Origin: Bordetella parapertussis
Lineage (GTDB): Bacteria > Pseudomonadota > Gammaproteobacteria > Burkholderiales > Burkholderiaceae_B
NCBI GenBank assembly: GCA_945872285.1
Contig: CAMBZR010000008.1
Location: forward strand, 1-64,000
Length of the DNA stretch: 64,000 bases
Direction of reading: 5' to 3'
Positions 56,274 through 63,346 of the stretch are shown here, piece after piece. Each line of letters starts with the position of its first letter. Positions within the stretch are counted from its first letter, which is position 1. Both the position numbers and the translations under genes were made by a program. Under the pieces are notes generated by a model. That model was not told where the DNA came from. It searched no databases and was given only the letters and a program-made list of their open reading frames with translations.

Positions 56274-57766
56274 TGGACGCAATCAACGGCTTGCTGATGG
56301 GATTTTCGGTGTTGTTTACTGCCGAAAATCTTTATTTTTGTCTGCTGGGCAGCATTGTTGGCACACTTGTTGGCGTCTTGCCTGGAATTGGCCCACTCGC
56401 CGCACTGGCCTTGTTGCTACCCGTGACGTTTCAGATGTCTGCCGTGGCCGGGCTTGGCATGCTTGCCGCCATTTTTTATGGCGCCATGTACGGTGGCTCC
56501 ACCACTTCGATTTTGGTGAACATCCCGGGCGAGGCGGCGTCGGTCGTGACGGCGTTAGACGGGCACGCCATGGCTAAGCAAGGTCGTGCGGGGGCGGCGC
56601 TGGGGATGGCCGCGATTAGCTCGTTTGTGGCCGGAACCTTATCGTTGGTCGCACTGACATTTTTTTCGCCCTTGCTGGCGTCCTTCGCACTTAAATTTGG
56701 CCCACCTGAAAATTTTGCGTTGATGGTGTTGGGCCTAGTGTGTACGCTTTATATGATTGGCGGCTCAACACTCAAAGGCGTTCTAATGATCGCGCTCGGG
56801 TTCTTGGGCGCGATTGTTGGTATGGATATCGTGAACGGGCAAGATCGCTTTACCTTGGGCACGGTCAATCTGTCTGCAGGCATTGAGATTTTGTCGGTTG
56901 TGATTGGTTTATACGGCGTGTCTGAAATCCTGATGAACTGCGAAACGATTGTAAAAAACCAGGTGCTCGCTGAAAAAATTAAGGGTCTTTGGCCTACCTT
57001 CTCTGACTGGAAAGCTTCGTGGAAACCCATGATGCGCGGCAGTTTTTTAGGGTTCTTTCTGGGGCTCGTGCCAGGCGGTGGGCCCGTAACAGCCTCGTTT
57101 GTGTCGTACACGCTCGAGCGCCGCGTGGCCAAAGACCCAGAGCGCTTTGGTAAAGGGGCGATCGAAGGTGTGGCGGGCCCTGAGGCGGCAAATAACGCTG
57201 CCGTGTCGGGCGGCATGATTCCCTTGTTTACGCTTGGCATCCCCGGCAATGCCGTCACAGCCTTATTACTAGGCGCGTTGGTCATGCAAGGCGTGCAGCC
57301 GGGCCCTATGTTTATTACTCAACGCCCTGATTTGTTTTGGGGTGTTGTCGCCAGTATGTACGTGGGTAATGTATTCTTACTATTGCTAAACTTACCGCTG
57401 GTGGGTTTATGGGTGCAGTGTTTGCGCATCCCCTATCGGGTACTGTTTCCGCTGATACTGTTGTTGTCGATTGTGGGCACCTATAGCGCGAATAAAAACA
57501 TTTTTGATTTATGGGTGATGATTGGCTTTGGCGTGACAGGCTATATATTGCGTAAGTTGCAATACGAGTTCTCGCCGTTTTTGATCGCTTTTGTACTGGC
57601 GCCAATGCTCGAGCAATCGTTACGACAGTCAATGGTCATGTCGCCAGATGGGCTCATGATTTTTGGGCAACGGCCAATTGCCGCGGCCTTGCTTGTCGGC
57701 AGCTTAATTTTGGCCGCTTTGGTATTTTTGAAACGCAAGTCGATACAACCCACTGGAGACTTATAA
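56273..57766 (+). CDS. Tripartite tricarboxylate transporter TctA subunit
   Basis: A 497-residue membrane subunit with about 12 segments that carries out cation-coupled carboxylate import. GVLPGIGPLAALALLLP near residue 35, AIFYGAMYGGSTTSILVNIPGE near 67, GLVPGGGPVTASFVSY near 265 and GIPGNAVTALLLGALV near 325 are the paired family motifs. Starts within the tctB stop; tctC follows the stop directly. Confidence 0.95.
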   Translation: MDAINGLLMGFSVLFTAENLYFCLLGSIVGTLVGVLPGIGPLAALALLLPVTFQMSAVAGLGMLAAIFYGAMYGGSTTSILVNIPGEAASVVTALDGHAMAKQGRAGAALGMAAISSFVAGTLSLVALTFFSPLLASFALKFGPPENFALMVLGLVCTLYMIGGSTLKGVLMIALGFLGAIVGMDIVNGQDRFTLGTVNLSAGIEILSVVIGLYGVSEILMNCETIVKNQVLAEKIKGLWPTFSDWKASWKPMMRGSFLGFFLGLVPGGGPVTASFVSYTLERRVAKDPERFGKGAIEGVAGPEAANNAAVSGGMIPLFTLGIPGNAVTALLLGALVMQGVQPGPMFITQRPDLFWGVVASMYVGNVFLLLLNLPLVGLWVQCLRIPYRVLFPLILLLSIVGTYSANKNIFDLWVMIGFGVTGYILRKLQYEFSPFLIAFVLAPMLEQSLRQSMVMSPDGLMIFGQRPIAAALLVGSLILAALVFLKRKSIQPTGDL

Positions 57767-58774
57767 ATGAAAACGATCTCAACAGTACTCGCTGGCCTAC
57801 TGGCAGCACTTAGTTTTGGTGCCTTCGCACAAACGGATCCGGCGCTGGCAAAACTCAAGCCCAAAGGATTTCCGGATCAGCCGATCGAATACACCGTGGT
57901 GTATCCGGCTGGCGGTGGCATGGATTTGACCGCACGTATTTTGGCAAAGTTTGTTGAAAAAGCGAGCGGCGATAAGGTCTTGGTCAATAACCGTGCTGGC
58001 GGTGCTGGCATGGTTGGACACTCGTATCTGGCAACCCAGGCAAAGCCTGACGGCTATACGGTTGGGATCTTAGCGAGTAATTTCTGGGGCGATGCGATTT
58101 TGCGTGCACCCGGCAAATGGTCGCTCGCCGATGTTGAGTCAATTGCCTACATTAATAGCGACGCTTTAGCTTGGGTGGCTGGTACAGAGGGCCCTTTTAA
58201 GGGCAAGACGGCCAAAGAAATCCTTCAGGCTGCAAAAGATAAACCAGGTACAGTGCGCGCGGCAGTGGTGCCAGGGTCGATGTGGGAATACCTCTTGGAT
58301 CAGCTCGAAGCACAAACAGGTGCCAAATTTTTACGCGTACCGTTTCAGGGCGGTAAGCCTGGAATCGTCGCCTTGATTGGCGGTAACGTTGATGTCGCGC
58401 AAGGCTTTTACGGCGAATTTGAAAGTTACTTACAGGCCAAGCAGCTGAGACCGATTGCTGTTGCAAGCGCAGAGCGTGTCTTCAATATGAAAGACGTTCC
58501 GACGTTCAACGAGATTTTTGGTGCGAAGCAATTCGTCTGGAACATTATGCGTTTTGCGGTGGTGCCTAAAGGTACTCCTGCTGACCGCAAGGCATACTTG
58601 TCCGCAATGATTCAAACCGCCTTGCAAAATCCTGAGATGATGGCTGAGTTTCGACGCTTAGGGGCCTATACGGATGCCAGTTTTGCCAAGTCGACCAATG
58701 TTGCAGCTGACATTCAGGCCGCAGCGATGAAAGAGCGCGATTTTTATATTCAAACGGGTCGTTTAAAGCCATAG
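57767..58774 (+). CDS. Tripartite tricarboxylate transporter substrate-binding protein (TctC/Bug)
   Basis: A 335-residue periplasmic protein with a signal peptide (VLAGLLAALSFGAFA). Bug-family segments: YTVVYPAGGGMDLTARILA near residue 43, VNNRAGGAGMVGHSYLA near 72, RVPFQGGKPGIVALIGGNVD near 187. Such receptors are very numerous in Alcaligenaceae and bind carboxylates or amides. It starts at the base after the tctA stop. Ligand unknown. Confidence 0.93.
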   Translation: MKTISTVLAGLLAALSFGAFAQTDPALAKLKPKGFPDQPIEYTVVYPAGGGMDLTARILAKFVEKASGDKVLVNNRAGGAGMVGHSYLATQAKPDGYTVGILASNFWGDAILRAPGKWSLADVESIAYINSDALAWVAGTEGPFKGKTAKEILQAAKDKPGTVRAAVVPGSMWEYLLDQLEAQTGAKFLRVPFQGGKPGIVALIGGNVDVAQGFYGEFESYLQAKQLRPIAVASAERVFNMKDVPTFNEIFGAKQFVWNIMRFAVVPKGTPADRKAYLSAMIQTALQNPEMMAEFRRLGAYTDASFAKSTNVAADIQAAAMKERDFYIQTGRLKP

Positions 58775-58831
58775 GTTCATTCAGTACCCGCCGCAGTTAA
58801 GTTTTTACCTGACACATTCAGCGATTGATTC

Positions 58832-60502
58832 ATGGCAATGCAAAAAATTACTGGCCGCCAGGCCTTCATCAAATTGTTGCTCGATGAGGGCGTGACTCAC
58901 ATGTTTGGTAACCCCGGCACAACCGAGCTTGCCATCATGGAGGCCGTGCCGCAGTTTCCTGAGTTGAAGTATGTGTTGGGGCTGCAAGAGTCGATTGTGG
59001 TTGGGATGGCAGATGGGTTTGCGCGTGCATCAAACAAACTTGTCGCCTGTAACTTGCATTGCGCGCCTGGCTTAGGGCACGCGATGGGGGCGATCTACTC
59101 GGCTAAGTTCTCTGGCTCGCCTATCATCATCACGGCGGGTCAGTATGAAGTGGGCTATGGCTTGCAAGAGCCTTTATTGTACGAACCCCTGGTGCCGATG
59201 GTGGCGCCTTTGGTGAAATGGGCCTTTGAAGTGACCCGGCTTGAAGACTTGCCGCGTATCGTACGCCGCGCCGCAAAAATTGCCCGCACGCCACCGATGG
59301 GCCCAGTCTTTATTAGCTTGCCAGGCTCGGTGCTTGATGAAGAAGCAGAAATTGAATTTGGCTTTCCAACGGTAATCGATGCTGCGGTTCGGCCTGGCGA
59401 TGCCTCGTTAAACGCCTTGGCGCAGCGTCTGTTAGCTGCAAAAAATCCGGTGATTGTGGCGGGTCGTGAAATTGCAAACGCTGGTATTTTTAACGAGGCT
59501 TGCGAGCTTGCCGAGTTGCTCGGTGCTGCGGTGTATCAAGAGTCTGTTGGCTATAACGCACGCTACCCAACCTCGCACCCGACCTGCATGGGCGACTTGT
59601 CGCGCAACCAGAAAAAAGTGCGCTCGATTCTTGAACAGTACGACTTCTTGCTGTGTCTTGGTGCAGATTTGCTGCGCATGTCGCCGCTGAGTACGGTTGA
59701 GCCCTTGCCACCTGAAATGCCCGTGATGCACATCACCGAGCGCGAGTGGGAATTGGGCAAAAACTATTCAACTGAAACTGCGGTGCGTGCGGATGTGAAA
59801 GAAACGCTCTTGGCGCTGTTGCCTGTCTTGCGTGAAGCACGCAGCGCTGAATACGCGCAGGCGGCAAGCGCGCGCATTCAAGCCCTGAGTGCTAACAATT
59901 GGTCAGCAAAGCGCGACAAAGCCCGCGCAGAGTTTTCTGCCGCAGCACAATCTAATCCCATTGACCAACGCTATTTGGTCAGTCAGTTAGTGGATGTCTT
60001 GCCTAAAGATGTAATTGTGGTGGATGAGACCCTGACGGCTTCGCCAGCCATTGCTGCGATGCTACCGATGGACAATCCCAAAGCGTATTACGGCCTCGCC
60101 AGCGGCGGGTTGGGGTTTGGCATGGCCGGTGCAGTAGGTGTGAGCCTGGCGCAACCTGGTCGCCCGATTGTGGCCACCATTGGCGACGGCAGCGCCATGT
60201 ACAGTATCCAGTCGCTCTGGACAGCTGCTCACCTCCGTTTGCCTATCACTTACGTCATCATTAATAATCGCAGCTATCGCATTATTAAAGAGCGTTTGCT
60301 TGCGATGCGCGGTACCGATGCTTTCGTTGCGATGGATATGAATGATCCGCCGATTGATTTTGCGGGCCTAGCTAAAAACATGGGGATGTCGTCGCAAACA
60401 GTGACGGATCCAACGCAGTTATCGGCAGTGTTGAAGGCCGCGATGGCCAGCGGCGTGCCGAATCTGGTTGAAGTGATCGTGTCAAAAGGATTCGGCGAGT
60501 AA
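58832..60502 (+). CDS. ThDP-dependent decarboxylase (benzoylformate decarboxylase-like)
   Basis: A 556-residue thiamine-diphosphate enzyme of the acetolactate synthase/benzoylformate decarboxylase superfamily. N-terminal PYR domain with GNPGTTELAIM near residue 26, the activating glutamate in GLQESIVVGMADG near 50 and NLHCAPGLGHAMGA near 73 (the His matches H70 of benzoylformate decarboxylase); the ThDP motif GDGSAMYSIQSLWTA near 451 ends in VIINN. FAD-site residues of true acetolactate synthase are not obvious. Together with the upstream hydroxyacid dehydrogenase it would decarboxylate the resulting 2-oxoacid to an aldehyde. Substrate unknown. It starts 57 bases after tctC. Confidence 0.82.
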   Translation: MAMQKITGRQAFIKLLLDEGVTHMFGNPGTTELAIMEAVPQFPELKYVLGLQESIVVGMADGFARASNKLVACNLHCAPGLGHAMGAIYSAKFSGSPIIITAGQYEVGYGLQEPLLYEPLVPMVAPLVKWAFEVTRLEDLPRIVRRAAKIARTPPMGPVFISLPGSVLDEEAEIEFGFPTVIDAAVRPGDASLNALAQRLLAAKNPVIVAGREIANAGIFNEACELAELLGAAVYQESVGYNARYPTSHPTCMGDLSRNQKKVRSILEQYDFLLCLGADLLRMSPLSTVEPLPPEMPVMHITEREWELGKNYSTETAVRADVKETLLALLPVLREARSAEYAQAASARIQALSANNWSAKRDKARAEFSAAAQSNPIDQRYLVSQLVDVLPKDVIVVDETLTASPAIAAMLPMDNPKAYYGLASGGLGFGMAGAVGVSLAQPGRPIVATIGDGSAMYSIQSLWTAAHLRLPITYVIINNRSYRIIKERLLAMRGTDAFVAMDMNDPPIDFAGLAKNMGMSSQTVTDPTQLSAVLKAAMASGVPNLVEVIVSKGFGE

Positions 60503-60510
60503 GCCGGCTG

Positions 60511-60610
60511 GGTCAGCGTTTTCGTATCAGTCGGCTAGAGCTGCGTCTTCGGATCAGCCGACTGGAACTACGTCTTCGGATCAGCAGGTTGTCTCTGCGC
60601 TTTCGTCGTA
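60511..60610. repeat. 27-bp degenerate tandem repeat at a gene end
   Basis: On the minus strand four units follow one another at 60610-60584, 60583-60557, 60556-60530 and 60529-60511 (partial). Each has the pattern TGATCCGAAGACG then about 14 bases; the first unit is the last nine sense codons of the fusion gene, the second begins with its TGA stop. Units two and three are 20 of 27 or more identical. The copies also allow AGTCGGCT (60529-60536) to pair with AGCCGACT (60556-60563), which could act as a weak bidirectional terminator. Confidence 0.75.
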
Positions 60611-62383
60611 GCTGAAGCGGTAACCGGAGTCACTTTGTGCAAGCGCCACCGCTTGAGCGAGTTTTTCCTGATTACTCGCCTGCAAGACATAAAGTAGATC
60701 GCCCGTCTTGACGGTTGCGCCCAAACCACACGCTAGATCAACGCCGGCGCGTTGGTCTGCAGGGGCACCAGCGCAACGCCCCAGCCCTGAAATCACAAAA
60801 CCATCAATGCTCTGTACGCGACCACTGCGCTGGGCACGCACTTCGTGCTTCAGTACGCCTGCCCACGTGAGTGGTGGTTGCGCACCTTGAGAAGCAATGA
60901 TTGCCTGCATGGCGGCGCTTGCAGCGCCACTGTTCAGCAATTCGAGTGCGCGGGCACGGCCCCGCGCAACGCTGCCCACTGCTGGGTCAAGCGCCAAAAT
61001 CTGGCTCGCAAAGAATAAAGATTTTTCTAGCAGATCCGCTGGAGCATCAGGATGGCCCTCAAGCACTTGCAAAACATCGCGCGCCTCGAGTGCGGGACCG
61101 ATACCGCGTCCGATCGGTGCTTGGCCATCCGTAGCAAAGGCTTTCACTACTAGTCCGAGGGCGACGCCGACGGTTTCAAAAGTCTGCGCTAACGTGTCAG
61201 CCTCTGATTTTGTTTTGACCTTACCGCCCTCTGAATACGGAATATCAATCACGACGTGAGTGGCACCAGCCGAGTATTTTTTTGACAAAATCGACGCGAC
61301 GGACCAGCGACGCGTATCAAGCGCTAATGGGCGGGTGAGCGCATTCATCACGTCATCAATCACCGAGTGGTTGAGCTTGCCATTCCAGGCAATGCAAGCG
61401 TTTGTCTGAGCCACGCACTGTTTAAGTTGCTCTGGTGTCAAATCGACCTTGGCTAAAACTTCCATCGCATCGGCGGTGCCCGCAGCAGACGTGATGGCAC
61501 GAGACGACGTTTTGGGTATCACCAAGCCGTGTGCGGCAACAATCGGAATCACGATCATGGTGACGCGACTGCCTGGTGTGCCGCCAAGCGAGTGCTTATC
61601 AACCACCATGTCACGGCCCCATGAAATCCGCGACATCAGTTCGCTGCGACAGCGTGCGACCGCGATAAGTTCATCGTCTGACAAGTGCTGGGTGCAAGCG
61701 ATTAGAAAAGCTTCGAGCTCAGCACCAGAATATTTCCTTTGATGAATCGCAGCGAGCAAAGGCCGATATTCACCTTCGGTGAGCGCAAAGCCCGCAATTT
61801 TTTTGTATAACGAGGCCAGATGCGCAGGCGCTTGCCCAAGTTGCGTATAGAGCGCGGCCAGAAAGCGGCTCATACCGATGGCAGGCGTTTGATCATTGGT
61901 CACGCGCAACACCTGCGTGCCCTCAGGGTAGGGCTCAGTTTTGCGCGCCAGGCGCTTGGCGACATCGGTTGCAGATTCTCGACCTCGTTGTGAGAGGCGC
62001 TGCGCCAGGATTTCGAATGGTGCGCCAATTTCAACGACGACCAAATTTGGAACCCGCGCGCTTAACTGCGCCACCATCGCGCGCGAGCCGTTGGCAATGA
62101 CGTGCTGCCCGGCAGCGAGGGCATCAAGCAAGGTGCTTGGCAGACCGTACGATAAGTGATGTGCTTGCCAAGCGATTAAAAATTTACCCTGCTGTTCAAG
62201 CAACACGAACTCAGCCTCGGTGCATGCTTGATGGGCTTCACCCCCCGAGTTAGCCGGGCGCGTGATGGTGCGCTTGGCAAAAATGAATTGTTCAGGGGCA
62301 AGCTGCTGCCGAGCCCCATCCATCAGGCTATCTTTGCCAGCCCCGCTGGGGCCAACCACAAAAAAGAAGCTGCCGCTTGCCAC
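60581..62383 (-). CDS. Fusion: PhnN ribose-1,5-bisphosphate kinase + AMP/thymidine phosphorylase-like domain
   Basis: A 600-residue two-domain protein. Residues 1-185 are PhnN-like (guanylate-kinase fold): Walker A VVGPSGAGKDSL, AKRTITRPANSGGE and WQAHHLSYGLP, as in enzymes making PRPP from ribose-1,5-bisphosphate and ATP. Residues 190-510 are a nucleoside/nucleotide phosphorylase core: VDKHSLGGTPGSRVTM near 263 and IPKTSSRAITSAAGTADAME near 293; the latter is the form found in archaeal AMP phosphorylase, where E. coli thymidine phosphorylase has a GRGLGHTGGT-type loop. Residues 515-590 are the PYNP C-terminal domain. The N-terminal extra domain of AMP phosphorylase is absent, its place taken by PhnN. 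Starts with GTG 11 bases after nadC. Phosphorolysis of NMPs is inferred; nucleoside use is the alternative. Confidence 0.88.
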   Translation of the reverse strand: MASGSFFFVVGPSGAGKDSLMDGARQQLAPEQFIFAKRTITRPANSGGEAHQACTEAEFVLLEQQGKFLIAWQAHHLSYGLPSTLLDALAAGQHVIANGSRAMVAQLSARVPNLVVVEIGAPFEILAQRLSQRGRESATDVAKRLARKTEPYPEGTQVLRVTNDQTPAIGMSRFLAALYTQLGQAPAHLASLYKKIAGFALTEGEYRPLLAAIHQRKYSGAELEAFLIACTQHLSDDELIAVARCRSELMSRISWGRDMVVDKHSLGGTPGSRVTMIVIPIVAAHGLVIPKTSSRAITSAAGTADAMEVLAKVDLTPEQLKQCVAQTNACIAWNGKLNHSVIDDVMNALTRPLALDTRRWSVASILSKKYSAGATHVVIDIPYSEGGKVKTKSEADTLAQTFETVGVALGLVVKAFATDGQAPIGRGIGPALEARDVLQVLEGHPDAPADLLEKSLFFASQILALDPAVGSVARGRARALELLNSGAASAAMQAIIASQGAQPPLTWAGVLKHEVRAQRSGRVQSIDGFVISGLGRCAGAPADQRAGVDLACGLGATVKTGDLLYVLQASNQEKLAQAVALAQSDSGYRFSYDESAETTC

Positions 62384-62394
62384 CGAACGTCTGC

Positions 62395-63225
62395 TTATTC
62401 GTCCAAGCCGATATCGACCGCTGGTGCTGCCTGAGTGATTTTGCTGGTTGAGATGTAATCCACCCCAGTCAGCGCCACATTGCGAATCGTGGCGATACTG
62501 ATCCCCCCCGAGGCTTCAATTTTTGCGCGGCCGGCAACATATTTCACAGCCGTGGTCATGTCAGCAATCGACATGTTATCCAGCATGATGACATCGGCAC
62601 CTGCAGCTAAAGATTCTTCGACCTGCTCAAAGCGGTCGCATTCGACTTCAATCTTGGTCAGAACCGGGAGCTTGAGTTTGGCGCGCGCCACCGCTTTGCC
62701 GATACTGCCGGCCACCGCAATGTGGTTGTCTTTGAGCATGACGCCATTGTCGAGCCCCAGACGATGATTCAGGCCACCACCACAGGCGACGGCGTGTTTT
62801 TCAAGCATACGCAGGCCCGGTGTGGTTTTGCGTGTGTCGATTAAGCGGGCACCTGTGCCAGCGATCTCAGCGTTGTAGCGGGCAGTTTCAGTGGCGATGC
62901 CACACAGGCGTTGCAGAATATTCAGGGCAGGGCGTTCGGCAGTCAAAATGCTGCGTGCAGGGCCTGACACGGTCAAAATCCTGGTGCCTTTTTCGACCTT
63001 GTCGCCGTCCTTGGCGAGTTTGGTGACGCTCAGCGCGGCATCGTAACGGGTGAAGAGTCGGGCGGCCACATCGATACCGGCGATGTACATCGGCTCGCGG
63101 GCATTCATATGAAACGTGCCAACGGCGTCTTCATCGATCATGAGTTGCGCGGTCAGGTCACACGAGCCAATATCCTCGGTCAACCAAAGATCGATTAAGC
63201 GATCAGTTTGAAAAACGTCATACAT
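62395..63225 (-). CDS. nadC: Nicotinate-nucleotide pyrophosphorylase (quinolinate phosphoribosyltransferase)
   Basis: A 276-residue enzyme joining quinolinate and PRPP to nicotinate mononucleotide in NAD synthesis. Family segments RPALNILQRLCGIAT near residue 103, DTRKTTPGLRMLEKHAVACG near 131 (Arg and Lys contacts), NHRLGLDNGVMLKDNHI near 153 and IMLDNMS near 215. The start ATG at 63225 has GAGAGG upstream. nadA and nadB are not here. It heads a two-gene operon with the PhnN-phosphorylase fusion. Confidence 0.95.
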   Translation of the reverse strand: MYDVFQTDRLIDLWLTEDIGSCDLTAQLMIDEDAVGTFHMNAREPMYIAGIDVAARLFTRYDAALSVTKLAKDGDKVEKGTRILTVSGPARSILTAERPALNILQRLCGIATETARYNAEIAGTGARLIDTRKTTPGLRMLEKHAVACGGGLNHRLGLDNGVMLKDNHIAVAGSIGKAVARAKLKLPVLTKIEVECDRFEQVEESLAAGADVIMLDNMSIADMTTAVKYVAGRAKIEASGGISIATIRNVALTGVDYISTSKITQAAPAVDIGLDE

Positions 63226-63267
63226 ATTGGGTGACCTCTCAGGCGGTAGATGAAGGCAATTAAACAA

Positions 63268-63291
63268 AAAATGTAGTGTTTGCTACATTTT
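63268..63291. promoter_or_regulatory. Perfect inverted repeat upstream of nadC, putative operator
   Basis: AAAATGTAG (63268-63276), six bases, CTACATTTT (63283-63291): a nine-base perfect inverted repeat with a short spacer, 43 bases before the nadC start. No T-tract, so not a terminator. The size fits a dimeric repressor site in the promoter region; I cannot name the regulator. It does not match the known NrtR form. Confidence 0.6.
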
Positions 63292-63346
63292 GATGCTAAT
63301 TTAAATCCGCCGTTTATGCAAGGGCAAAATAACACTTGAGTCACAC

